A stretch of DNA of 6,899 bases from Streptosporangiaceae bacterium (GCA_030045295.1 JASIGD010000310.1:1-6899), one strand, 5' to 3'. Positions 1 through 6,644 are shown, counted from the stretch's first letter. The notes: generated from the letters alone by a model not told the origin. Made by a program: numbers and translations.

Positions 1-306
1 GACCTGCGGGCACAGCACTACGTCGCCGAGCAGCCCCGGGTCGTCACCCGGCTCCAGGTCACCTGCGCGGTTGCCGCCTAGGTGCGGAGGCCGCAGCTCG
101 TCCATGGGGAAGGCCAGGACATCGGTCGGTCCTGGCTCGCCCATCCAGCGCTCGTGCAGCTCGGTCATGGTCCGCTCGTCGACGAGCAGCACCGACAGCT
201 CGGCCAGCGGGCGAATCCGCATCTGGTCCAGGGTGAACCTGGCGACCGCGGCGAGCCCGACCTCGTCGACGGCCACCCCCGACTCGTTGGCGATATCGAT
301 GCTCAT
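1..306 (-). CDS. ybeY: YbeY endoribonuclease, N-terminal part (cut by window edge)
   Basis: YbeY family single-strand-specific metallo-endoribonuclease, known to act in 16S rRNA 3'-end maturation and ribosome quality control in the cytosol. 102 codons are visible from ATG at 306; the frame is still open at base 1. Family-typical stretches are the N-terminal [10 protein letters not shown], then [22 protein letters not shown] at about residues 52-73 and [10 protein letters not shown] at the visible end. The zinc-binding H-x3-H-x5-H motif would lie beyond the edge, so catalytic integrity cannot be judged. The start lies 9 bases after the phoH stop with only a weak Shine-Dalgarno, which suggests translation coupled to phoH. 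The phoH-ybeY pair is a widely conserved neighbourhood, which supports the call. Confidence 0.92.
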   Translation of the reverse strand, partial: MSIDIANESGVAVDEVGLAAVARFTLDQMRIRPLAELSVLLVDERTMTELHERWMGEPGPTDVLAFPMDELRPPHLGGNRAGDLEPGDDPGLLGDVVLCPQV

Positions 307-315
307 GTGGGAGTC

Positions 316-1473
316 TTAGCTGCCTTTCCGCCTGCTCGGCCGCGCCGTGGAGCCCGCGGGGCCCGTGGAGCCCGGTTGCCTTTCGCGGGCGTCGTATCGC
401 TCGTACGCGTCGACGATCTTGCCCACCAGGCGGTGCCTGACCACATCGTGACTGGTCAGCCGCGCGAAATGAATGTCATCGATGCCGTCGAGGATGTCCT
501 GCACGATGCGCAGGCCGCTGACCTGTCCGGGCGGGAGGTCCACCTGGGTAACGTCGCCGGTTACCACGACTTGCGAGCCGAATCCCAGCCGGGTCAGGAA
601 CATCTTCATCTGCTCCGCGGAGGTGTTCTGCGCCTCGTCGAGGATGATGAACGAGTCATTCAGGCTTCGGCCGCGCATATACGCCAGGGGGGCGATCTCG
701 ATGGTGCCGGCGGCCATCAGCCGGGGGATCGAGTCCGGGTCGATCATGTCGTGCAGCGCGTCGTAGAGCGGGCGCAGGTAGGGGTCGATCTTCTCGTACA
801 GCGTCCCGGGCAGGAACCCCAGCCGCTCCCCCGCCTCCACCGCTGGCCTGGTCAGGATGATCCGGTTCACCTGTTTGGCCTGCAGTGCCTTGACGGCCTT
901 GGCCATGGCCAGGTAGGTCTTCCCGGTCCCGGCGGGGCCGATGGCGAAAACGATCGTGTGCTTGTCGATCGCGTCCGCGTAACGTTTCTGGTTCAGCGTC
1001 TTCGGCCGGATCGTGCGGCCGCGGGCGGACAGGATGCCGACGGTCAGCACGTCGGCCGGGCGTACGCCGCGCTCGGCGCGCAGCATGGCCGCCGTCCGCT
1101 CGACCGCGTCCGGGGTCAGGTCCGTGCCCTGGCGCAGCAGCTCGAGGAGCTCGTCGAACAGCTCTGTGACCAGGGCGGTCTCGGCCGGGTTCCCGGTCGC
1201 GGTGATTTCGTTGCCGCGGACGTGGATATCCGCGGCGAATTCCCGCTCGATCACGTGCAGCAGCTCATCCCCGGACCCGAGCAGGCTGACCATGGAATGG
1301 TCAGCCGGGATCACGATCTTTACCTGGGATCGAGGCGCACCCCGGGCGTCGCCTTGGGGTTCATCCCGGGATTCACCCTCAGGTTCGCCCGGCTGCCCGT
1401 TGCCGCCGGGATCACTTCTGGCACGCAGGTCGTTGTTTCTGGCGCTCAGCTCGTCGTTCCGGATATCTGTCAA
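316..1473 (-). CDS. phoH: PhoH family ATPase (PhoH/PhoL type)
   Basis: Cytosolic P-loop NTPase of the PhoH family, a helicase-like ATPase usually linked to RNA metabolism; its exact substrate is not settled. 385 residues. Residues 1-50 are a low-complexity Asp/Glu/Arg/Gly/Pro tail, about 51-110 a KH-like N-terminal region (VKIVIPADHS onward), and about 150-360 the ATPase core. Walker A GPAGTGKT is at 179-186, the family signature LAYMRGRSLNDSFIILDEAQ at 263-282 contains Walker B, and TGDVTQVDLP is at 305-314. The C-terminus is basic and Gly/Ser/Pro-rich. The start is TTG at 1473: no ATG or GTG lies between it and the in-frame stop at 1528-1530, and GAGAG (1481-1485) sits 7 bases upstream. The first 50 residues are not conserved-looking, so a later start is possible. 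It is followed 9 bases on by ybeY, likely as one transcript. Confidence 0.95.
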   Translation of the reverse strand: MTDIRNDELSARNNDLRARSDPGGNGQPGEPEGESRDEPQGDARGAPRSQVKIVIPADHSMVSLLGSGDELLHVIEREFAADIHVRGNEITATGNPAETALVTELFDELLELLRQGTDLTPDAVERTAAMLRAERGVRPADVLTVGILSARGRTIRPKTLNQKRYADAIDKHTIVFAIGPAGTGKTYLAMAKAVKALQAKQVNRIILTRPAVEAGERLGFLPGTLYEKIDPYLRPLYDALHDMIDPDSIPRLMAAGTIEIAPLAYMRGRSLNDSFIILDEAQNTSAEQMKMFLTRLGFGSQVVVTGDVTQVDLPPGQVSGLRIVQDILDGIDDIHFARLTSHDVVRHRLVGKIVDAYERYDARERQPGSTGPAGSTARPSRRKGS

Positions 1474-1533
1474 TTCGATGCTCTCGAAAACCCGGAGGAC
1501 CGCCCCCCGAGCGTGGTGAACACCATGCTATCC

Positions 1534-1561
1534 GGCGTGGCTACCTCGCACGTGCCACGCC
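1534..1561. repeat. 8-bp inverted repeat (hairpin) upstream of phoH
   Basis: Perfect arms GGCGTGGC (1534-1541) and GCCACGCC (1554-1561) around a 12-base spacer. It lies just upstream of the -10-like TAGCAT for phoH (1525-1530), where a -35 box or repressor site would fall. No T-run follows on either strand, so it does not look like an intrinsic terminator. A smaller palindrome, CCGGCC-GGT-GGCCGG (1570-1584), lies next to it. The role as operator or leader structure is inference. Confidence 0.35.
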
Positions 1562-1771
1562 CGTCTCATCCGGCCGGTGGCCGGGACAATCCCTGTATGT
1601 CGACAATTAGCTGACGCCGCCTGTGCTGCTGCGTAACCATGTTGGCATAAGTTGTTACCATACGAATCCCGGAATGTGGGCTGTTGTACCTTGTGCCGTC
1701 TCGATATCCTTGTTTCTTCCGCAATCATCCGGCGGTCTGCGGCGGCGCGCCCGCGAGCCAGCGCGGCGCGT

Positions 1772-1798
1772 CCGTTTACTGGCCGGTTGCCCGTTTAC
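1772..1798 (+). repeat. Two CCGTTTAC direct repeats upstream of the sigma gene
   Basis: Identical 8-mers CCGTTTAC at 1772-1779 and 1791-1798, 19 bases start to start, close to two helical turns. A second 8-mer, CGGTTGCC, occurs at 1784-1791 and 1825-1832. They sit 140-170 bases before the sigma start, where activator sites would be expected. Possible tandem regulator sites; chance recurrence cannot be excluded. Confidence 0.3.
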
Positions 1799-1878
1799 CC
1801 AGGTAGCTGGCCAGGTGGTCCGGACGGTTGCCGACGGTGTGATGGCTGCGGACACCCAGACGGGTGGGAGAAAGTGAG

Positions 1879-1935
1879 ATGACGGACCGGCAACCGGGAG
1901 TTTCGTGCACCCACCGGCAGACGCGGGCGGGTTAG
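1879..1935 (+). CDS. Possible 18-residue leader ORF before the sigma gene
   Basis: ATG at 1879 is preceded by GGGAGA (1866-1871) with a 7-base spacer, the best Shine-Dalgarno in this part of the window. It reads MTDRQPGVSCTHRQTRAG and stops at TAG (1933-1935), three bases before the sigma GTG (1939), which has no clear ribosome site of its own. This layout suggests termination-reinitiation: ribosomes finishing the leader would start the sigma factor. No homology is recognised. It could equally be a chance ORF if the sigma factor starts further in. Confidence 0.3.
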   Translation: MTDRQPGVSCTHRQTRAG

Positions 1936-1938
1936 CCG

Positions 1939-2541
1939 GTGAGTGAACCTGAGGACGGGGACGCGCGTCCAACCCATGTGACCGAAACCCTTGTGGCCAA
2001 CGATGCCATCATGGCCGCGACGTTCGTTTCGCCGGCCACGACGCGCGTTGGGTGGAGCGCGGACTATGCGGTCACCGAGCTTTACTCGATGCACTACAAG
2101 GCGCTGGTGCGGCTGGCCACGCTGCTGGTGCGGGATACGCCCACCGCCGAGGAGGTAGTGCAGGACGCGTTCGTCGCGATGCATGACGCCTGGAAGCGCC
2201 TCAGGAATGCGGAGAACGCGCTGGCCTATCTGCGGCAGGCCGTGGTGAACCGGTCCCGGTCCGTGCTGCGGCACCGGACCGTGGTGGACAGGAACCTGCA
2301 GAAGGCGCCGCCGGACATGCCGAGCGCCGAGCACGGCGCGCTCATCCTGCTCGAGCGGTCCGCGGTCGTGGCCGCGCTGCGCCGGCTGCCCGACCGGCAG
2401 CGCGAGGCGATCGTGCTGCGGTACTACGGCGACCTGTCCGAGGCCGAGATCGCCGCCGTCATGGACATCAGCCGCGGCGCAGTCAAGAGCCACACCGCAC
2501 GCGGCATGGCGTCCCTCCGCGCGGCGTTGGAGCAGGAGTAA
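1939..2541 (+). CDS. ECF (group 4) sigma-70 family factor, SigE-like
   Basis: Directs RNA polymerase to an alternative promoter set. 200 residues. Region 2 spans about 46-112 (LYSMHYKALVRLATLLVRD, then AEEVVQDAF at 70-78 and the AYLRQAVVN stretch at 96-104). A linker follows at about 113-138. Region 4 spans about 140-196 with LPDRQREAIVLRYYGDLSEA at 150-169 and the helix-turn-helix IAAVMDISRGAVKSHTARG at 171-189. Region 3 is absent, as in ECF factors. The sequence resembles the actinobacterial SigE-like ECF families, but I cannot name the exact group. The 45 residues before region 2 are long for the family; GTG 1939 was taken because it is the longest frame and lies next to the leader ORF. 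ATG 2011 (residue 25) is an alternative. It shares one base with the next gene, so the two are coupled. Confidence 0.93.
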   Translation: MSEPEDGDARPTHVTETLVANDAIMAATFVSPATTRVGWSADYAVTELYSMHYKALVRLATLLVRDTPTAEEVVQDAFVAMHDAWKRLRNAENALAYLRQAVVNRSRSVLRHRTVVDRNLQKAPPDMPSAEHGALILLERSAVVAALRRLPDRQREAIVLRYYGDLSEAEIAAVMDISRGAVKSHTARGMASLRAALEQE

Positions 2542-3743
2542 TGGTGGGATCAGGCCGCGGTTCTGACGGCGGGCACGGACACGACTTTGCCGAATTCGTG
2601 CGGCGCGAGCTGCGCGCTGCCGCGGATCAGGTAGAGCCGAGCCCGGATGGCCTGGAGCGGATTCGCGAGAAGATCCGGTCTGGTCCGGCGCACGCCCGGG
2701 TGGGGGGGTCCCGGCTGGCCGCCTTCCGCCTGGCGATCGCAGCGTTCCTCGCGGGCCTGGCCGGGCGCGGGAATGGAACGCGCGGCGAGCATGGCTCGCC
2801 CGCGGCGCAAGGCGCCGCGGGCAGGCATTCGCGGCGAGCACCGCAACGGCCCAGGGACTGGCGCGAGGCGATGCTGCGGCCCGCCCTGGCGGTGGGCATT
2901 TGCGTGTTCGTCGTCGGCGTCCTGCTGGCGGCCGTTCCCCCGCTGCGGCAGACCGCACAGTCCGCGTTCGCGAGCCTTATCGGGTCGAGCCCCACGGCTA
3001 GTCCCACACCCAGCTCGTCCGCCGGGGGTGCCGCTGGCCATTCCTCAGCGGGCGGGGGCGGGACCGTGGCCGCCACATCCGCCGCGCCCAAGACTGCTCC
3101 GGCGGCTACGTCATCCTGTGCGTCGGCTGGACCAGCTACCTCCGGCTCAGCCACGTCCGCGGCGGCGAAGCCGAGCTCGTCGGCGCCCGCCCCGGCGACG
3201 TCCAGCCCGGCTACCTCTCCGAGCTCGTCGAGCCCGTCACCCACCCCGGACGCGACCCCGACCAGCCCGCCGACGGGCACCGGCAGCCCCAGCCCGAGCG
3301 GTGGCACCGGTACGAGCGGTGGCACCGATACGAGCGGTAGCCCTAGTGACAGCGCCACCACGGCGACCTCATCGCCATCGGATCCCAGCAGCAGTGCTTC
3401 CTCGGCGGCGAAGACCGACACGTCGTCGACCCCCTGCCCGAGCCCGAGTTCGAAGTCGACCGGCGCGGCCGCCGCCCCGACGACGGCTGCGCCGACGACG
3501 GTCGCACCCAGCACTCCGGCCCCGCACACCACCAATACGAGCGCAAAGGCTCCCTTCAGCAGTCCACCGGCGCCCACCACCAGCGCGCCGACCTCGCAAA
3601 CCACGTCGCCCGGTAACACCAACAGCGTCACCTCGACCGGCGGCTCATCATCGACCGGGTCTACGACCACGCAGGCGACCACGACCGGGACCGTGACCAG
3701 GGCCGGGATTACATCGAGCCTCACCAGCGACCGGAGCGGCTGA
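2541..3743 (+). CDS. Single-pass membrane protein with long Ser/Thr/Pro-rich outer segment; possible sigma partner
   Basis: Unknown function. 400 residues. The N-terminal part (1-110) is charged, with FAEFVRRELRAAADQVEPSP at 16-35 and DGLERIREKIRS at 37-48, probably helical. A weak hydrophobic stretch follows at 58-74 and a Gly/Arg-rich linker at 75-108. A clear transmembrane helix lies at about 114-134 (PALAVGICVFVVGVLLAAVPP), after Arg-rich residues, which suggests an inside N-terminus. The remaining ~250 residues are almost only Ser, Thr, Pro, Ala and Gly, like a mucin or wall-spanning stalk, with two lone cysteines (193, 299). ATG overlaps the sigma TAA (TAATG). The AGGAG at 2534-2538 is only 2 bases from ATG, so GTG at codon 2 may be the true start. 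Position and topology fit an anti-sigma or signal-receiving partner, but no HxxxCxxC zinc anti-sigma motif is visible. A cell-wall target of the sigma factor is the alternative. Confidence 0.85.
   Translation: MVGSGRGSDGGHGHDFAEFVRRELRAAADQVEPSPDGLERIREKIRSGPAHARVGGSRLAAFRLAIAAFLAGLAGRGNGTRGEHGSPAAQGAAGRHSRRAPQRPRDWREAMLRPALAVGICVFVVGVLLAAVPPLRQTAQSAFASLIGSSPTASPTPSSSAGGAAGHSSAGGGGTVAATSAAPKTAPAATSSCASAGPATSGSATSAAAKPSSSAPAPATSSPATSPSSSSPSPTPDATPTSPPTGTGSPSPSGGTGTSGGTDTSGSPSDSATTATSSPSDPSSSASSAAKTDTSSTPCPSPSSKSTGAAAAPTTAAPTTVAPSTPAPHTTNTSAKAPFSSPPAPTTSAPTSQTTSPGNTNSVTSTGGSSSTGSTTTQATTTGTVTRAGITSSLTSDRSG
2784..2822. repeat. Two adjacent perfect palindromes inside the membrane-protein gene
   Basis: The first is GGCGAGC (2784-2790), ATG loop, GCTCGCC (2794-2800). 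The second is GCCCGCGGCGC (2798-2808), AAG loop, GCGCCGCGGGC (2812-2822), an 11-bp all-G/C stem. They share bases 2798-2800, so the two hairpins compete. A further copy of the first left arm lies at 2833-2839, inside an 11-base direct repeat (CGCGGCGAGCA at 2781-2791 and 2830-2840), so GCTCGCC could pair with either copy. The DNA encodes the low-complexity linker before the transmembrane helix. It may be a repetitive palindromic element tolerated in a linker, or an mRNA structure. Confidence 0.6.
3300..3341 (+). repeat. 18-bp tandem repeat in the Ser/Thr-rich segment
   Basis: Two 18-base units (3300-3317 and 3318-3335) differ at one base, and a 6-base partial third unit follows (3336-3341, one mismatch). 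They encode GGTGTS and GGTDTS. This is in-frame expansion of a low-complexity stalk, so its length could vary between strains. Confidence 0.75.
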
Positions 3744-4458
3744 GCAGGACGGCGACGGCGACGGCACCCGCGGTCGACGTCCTGAGCACGGTGGGGCCGA
3801 GCCTGCGAGCCGTCGCGCCGGCCGCGCGGAAGGCCGCGCTCTCATCGTCGGTTATCCCGCCTTCGGGTCCCACGATAACGAGCAGGTCGCCTGATTCCGG
3901 CGGCTCGAGGCCGCCGAGGCCTTCGGCCGCTTCGGGCTCGAGCACGATCGCCCGGGCCGCCTTGGTTATCGCCTGAGCCACGCCGGGAGCCGAGACGGCC
4001 TCGGTCACCTCGGGTACCCAGGCGCGGCGGGACTGCTTGGCGGCCTCCCGCGCGGTAGCCCGCCACTTGGCCAGCGAGCGGGCTCCGCGCTCCCCTCGCC
4101 AGGCCGGTACGCAGCGCGCCGCGGCCCAGGGCACGATGCGGTCGACGCCGACCTCGGTCATTTCCTCGACGGCCAGCTCGCCGCGGTCGCCCTTAGGTAT
4201 GGCCTGGACGACCGTGACCACCGGGTCGGGTCTGGGAACCTCTCGCCTGGCCAGGACGGCCAGCTCGAGCCCCCGGCTCGAACTGGCGGCCACGACGCAG
4301 GCGGCGACCAGGCCCGCGCCGTCGCCGACGTCGACGCGCTCGCCCGGGCGGAGCCGGCGTACGGTGGCCGCGTGCCGACCTTCGGGACCGGACAAGATCA
4401 CGACATCCCGCTGGAGATCGGTGCGATCGGTGAAGAAGACCGGTGGCTGCGACACCAT
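3721..4458 (-). CDS. rsmE: 16S rRNA (uracil-1498-N3)-methyltransferase RsmE
   Basis: SPOUT-family enzyme that uses S-adenosylmethionine to methylate N3 of U1498 in 16S rRNA of the small subunit. 245 residues, normal for the family. A PUA-like N-terminal domain covers about 1-72 (PVFFTD, LSGPEGRHAATVRRLRPGE). The SPOUT domain covers about 78-243, with AIPKGDRGELAVEEMTEVGV at 86-105, EAAKQSRRAWVPEV at 138-151, VGPEGGITDDE at 196-206 and the knot segment LGPTVLRTSTAGA at 220-232. ATG at 4458 lies 11 bases after the dnaJ stop with GGGG (4462-4465) upstream, so it is probably cotranscribed with hrcA-dnaJ. Its last codons overlap the end of the convergent membrane-protein gene by 23 bases (3721-3743). 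Confidence 0.96.
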   Translation of the reverse strand: MVSQPPVFFTDRTDLQRDVVILSGPEGRHAATVRRLRPGERVDVGDGAGLVAACVVAASSSRGLELAVLARREVPRPDPVVTVVQAIPKGDRGELAVEEMTEVGVDRIVPWAAARCVPAWRGERGARSLAKWRATAREAAKQSRRAWVPEVTEAVSAPGVAQAITKAARAIVLEPEAAEGLGGLEPPESGDLLVIVGPEGGITDDESAAFRAAGATARRLGPTVLRTSTAGAVAVAVLLSRSGRW

Positions 4459-4469
4459 CAGCCCCGGGG

Positions 4470-5618
4470 TCAGCGCCCGTTGAACGCGTCGCGGAGCCTC
4501 GAGAAGAATCCCTGCTGACCGGGCGCGAACCGGCCGGGCGGAGCTTCCTCGCCGCGGAGCTTGGCCAGGTCGCGCAGGAGCTTTTCCTGCTCGGCGTCGA
4601 GCTTGGTCGGGGTCTCCACCGTCACGTGGACGACCAGGTCGCCGCGCCCGTTGCCGTTCAGGTGCTTGACACCCTGGCCGTAAAGCGGGATCACCTGCCC
4701 GGACTGGGTACCCGGGCGGATGTCGATGTCGGCGGGACCGTCCAGGCTCTCCACCGACAGCGTCGCGCCCAAGGCCGCGGCCACCATCGGGATGGTCACC
4801 GTACAGTGCAAGTCATCGCCCTGCCGCTCGAAGATCTCGTGCGGGCGCTGGACGATCTCCAGGAACAGGTCGCCGGGTGGTCCGCCACCCGGGCCGACCT
4901 CACCCTCCCCGGCCAGCTGGATGTGCGTGCCGTCCTCGACGCCGGCCGGGATCCGGACCTTGATGGTGCGCCTGGTGCGGACCCGGCCATCGCCGTCGCA
5001 TTCCGGGCAGGGCCTGACCAGCACGGTCCCGTATCCCCCGCAGCCCGGGCACACCCGGGACATCATCACCTGGCCGATGAAGGACCGGGTCACCTGGCTC
5101 ACTTCACCGCGCCCGCCACAGATGTCACAGGTCTGCGGATGGGTTCCCGGTGCGGTGCCCTCACCGGAACAGGTGGGGCAGACCACGGCCGTGTCGACGG
5201 TAAGCTCGCGGGTCGCTCCGAACGAGCACTCGGACAGGTCGAGCTCGATCCTGATCGTCGCGTTACGGCCCCGCTGCGCCCGGCTACGCGGCCCGCGCGT
5301 GGCGGTGCCGCCCAGCCCGCCGATGAACTGGTCGAGCAGGTCGCTCAGCGGCGACGAGAAGCCGGGCCCGAACGGACCCGAGCCGGCGCCTGCTCCGCTG
5401 GTCGCGAACGGATCGACGCCCATGTCGTACATCCGGCGCTTGTCCGTGTCCGACAGCACCTCGTAGGCCTGGGTGATCTCCTTGAACCTCTCCTGGGTCT
5501 CAGGATCGGGGTTCACGTCCGGGTGAAGCTCCCGCGCCAGCCGCCGGTAGGCCCGCTTGACCTCATCTGGCGTCGCGTCCCGGCGGATCTTGAGCAGGGA
5601 GTAGTAGTCCTTTGCCAC
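4470..5618 (-). CDS. dnaJ: Chaperone protein DnaJ (type I Hsp40, DnaJ2-like)
   Basis: Co-chaperone that stimulates the ATPase of DnaK (Hsp70) and delivers unfolded proteins to it. 382 residues with the full type I layout. J-domain at 4-66 with HPD at 32-34, a Gly-rich region at about 71-115 with few Phe, and four CxxCxGxG zinc motifs (147-154, 164-171, 190-197, 204-211). The C-terminal substrate-binding domains run to about 340, with a tail after that. The GTG start at 5618 shares its first base with the hrcA stop (TAGTG) and has GGAG (5624-5627) 5 bases upstream, so it is coupled to hrcA. Location behind hrcA rather than with dnaK-grpE marks it as the DnaJ2 paralogue common in actinobacteria. 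Control is expected through the CIRCE site upstream of hrcA. Confidence 0.97.
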   Translation of the reverse strand: MAKDYYSLLKIRRDATPDEVKRAYRRLARELHPDVNPDPETQERFKEITQAYEVLSDTDKRRMYDMGVDPFATSGAGAGSGPFGPGFSSPLSDLLDQFIGGLGGTATRGPRSRAQRGRNATIRIELDLSECSFGATRELTVDTAVVCPTCSGEGTAPGTHPQTCDICGGRGEVSQVTRSFIGQVMMSRVCPGCGGYGTVLVRPCPECDGDGRVRTRRTIKVRIPAGVEDGTHIQLAGEGEVGPGGGPPGDLFLEIVQRPHEIFERQGDDLHCTVTIPMVAAALGATLSVESLDGPADIDIRPGTQSGQVIPLYGQGVKHLNGNGRGDLVVHVTVETPTKLDAEQEKLLRDLAKLRGEEAPPGRFAPGQQGFFSRLRDAFNGR

Positions 5619-6631
5619 TACGACTCCATCAGGATGTGACCGACGTAACGCGCCACCGCGCGCACCGCCCCCATCGTTCCCGGGTAGTCCATCCGGGTCG
5701 GCCCGAGCACGGCCAGCTTGGCCAGCGGCTCGGCTGTGCTCCCGTACCCCGTGGACACTACCGAGGTGGCCTGCAGGCCTGCGACCCGGTTCTCCGAGCC
5801 GATCGTGACGGTCAGGATCGAGGGATCGGTCGCCTCCCCGAGGAGCCGCATTAGCACCACCTGTTCTTCCAGGGCCTCGAGCACTTCCCGCAGCCCCTTG
5901 CTGAAGTCACTCGCGGCGAGGTTAGCGGCTCCGCCGAAGACGATCTTCTCCTCGTTTCGCTCAATCAGGCTGGCCAGCAGGACCGAGAACACGGCGTTCG
6001 CGTTCGCCCGCTCCTTGGCCGGGACCCGCTCGGACAGGTCGGTGACCAGGGCCGCGGCCTCGGCCAGCTTGCGCCCGCCCAGGCGGGCGTTGACCACCGT
6101 GCGCACGTCGGAAACCGCGGCGTCATCCCAGGGATTGGGCAGGTCAACGGTGCACTGCTCCACCCGGCCGGTATCGGTGATCAGCACCAGCAGCAGCTTC
6201 TGCGGGGCAAGCGGGACGAGCTCAATGTGCCGGATCGCGGACCTGGTAAGCGAGGGATACTGCACGACGGCCACCTGGCGGGTCAGCTGGACGAGCAGCC
6301 TGACCGTGCGCATGACGACGTCATCGAGGCTGTACGCGCCGGCCAGGAAACTCTCGATCGCGCGGCGCTCGGCTGCGGACAGCGGCTTGACGCTCGATAG
6401 CCGGTCGACGAAAAGCCGGTAGCCCTTCTCCGTCGGTATCCGCCCGGCGCTGGTGTGCGGCTGCGCGATGAAACCCTGCTCTTCCAGCACCGCCATGTCG
6501 TTGCGGATCGTCGCCGGGGAAACGTCGAAATGATGCCGGTCAACCAGAGACTTCGATCCCACCGGCTCGGTGGTGGACACGTAGTCCTGGACGATCGCCC
6601 GGAGTACCGTCAGCTTGCGTTCGTCTAGCAC
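5618..6631 (-). CDS. hrcA: Heat-inducible transcription repressor HrcA
   Basis: Dimeric repressor that binds CIRCE operators and blocks chaperone genes until heat stress; in many bacteria its folding depends on GroEL. 337 residues, the usual length. Winged-helix DNA-binding region at about 1-75: [20 protein letters not shown] at 2-21, VGSKSLV at 24-30, [19 protein letters not shown] at 37-55, [20 protein letters not shown] at 57-76. The GAF-like and dimerisation parts follow, with the family C-terminus TIGSENR at 276-282, STGYG at 293-297 and GPTRMDYPG at 310-318. The GTG start at 6631 is chosen because GGGAGG lies 7 bases upstream (6639-6644) and the family begins with LDERK. The frame stays open upstream to about 6895, but that stretch runs through the operator and is not HrcA-like. 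It is the first gene of the hrcA-dnaJ-rsmE run. Confidence 0.97.
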   Translation of the reverse strand: MLDERKLTVLRAIVQDYVSTTEPVGSKSLVDRHHFDVSPATIRNDMAVLEEQGFIAQPHTSAGRIPTEKGYRLFVDRLSSVKPLSAAERRAIESFLAGAYSLDDVVMRTVRLLVQLTRQVAVVQYPSLTRSAIRHIELVPLAPQKLLLVLITDTGRVEQCTVDLPNPWDDAAVSDVRTVVNARLGGRKLAEAAALVTDLSERVPAKERANANAVFSVLLASLIERNEEKIVFGGAANLAASDFSKGLREVLEALEEQVVLMRLLGEATDPSILTVTIGSENRVAGLQATSVVSTGYGSTAEPLAKLAVLGPTRMDYPGTMGAVRAVARYVGHILMES

Positions 6632-6638
6632 GCGTTCA

Positions 6639-6644
6639 CCTCCC
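6639..6644 (-). promoter_or_regulatory. Ribosome binding site fixing the hrcA GTG start
   Basis: GGGAGG on the minus strand, 7 bases before GTG 6631. It settles the start inside a frame that is open for 88 more codons upstream. It touches the left edge of the CIRCE element. Confidence 0.85.

Larger units (their letters stand above)
1474..1938. other. 465-base divergent intergenic region (phoH / sigma factor)
   Basis: Space between divergently transcribed phoH and the sigma gene, so it should hold promoters for both. The middle part (about 1585-1730) is clearly less GC-rich than the rest of the window. For phoH, TAGCAT (minus strand, 1525-1530) could be a -10 but has no good -35. On the plus strand, TACCAT (1656-1661) and TATCCT (1705-1710) are -10-like but lack good -35 boxes at normal spacing. 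GTAAC (1633-1637) and GTTAC (1654-1658) form a small inverted repeat with a 16-base spacer. Short ORFs here have poor codon use and no good ribosome site, except the leader candidate at 1879. I see no RNA gene. Confidence 0.6.

Noticed and set aside
1570..1593. CCGGCC-GGT-GGCCGG and GGGA-CAA-TCCC as a terminator
   Set aside because: Short stems, no T-run, and no gene on either strand ends nearby.
82..1614. 510-codon plus-strand open frame across ybeY and phoH
   Set aside because: Antisense to two recognised genes; its protein is typical GC-rich shadow sequence with no domain.
1528..1728. 66-codon minus-strand ORF in the intergenic region
   Set aside because: No ribosome site, poor third-position bias and no recognisable sequence; it lies in the promoter region of two genes.
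2627..3724. Minus-strand 365-codon and plus-strand 349-codon frames over the membrane-protein gene
   Set aside because: Val/Asp/Ala-rich and Arg/Pro-rich shadows of the Ser/Thr/Pro coding sequence. The 2541-3743 frame is coupled to the sigma gene and has a proper transmembrane helix.
4443..5639. 398-codon plus-strand open frame over dnaJ
   Set aside because: Antisense to dnaJ, whose J-domain and four zinc motifs are intact.
6072..6089. 8-bp palindrome CGCCCGCC-CA-GGCGGGCG in hrcA
   Set aside because: Inside conserved coding sequence with only a 2-base loop and no T-run; explained by codon choice in a GC-rich gene.
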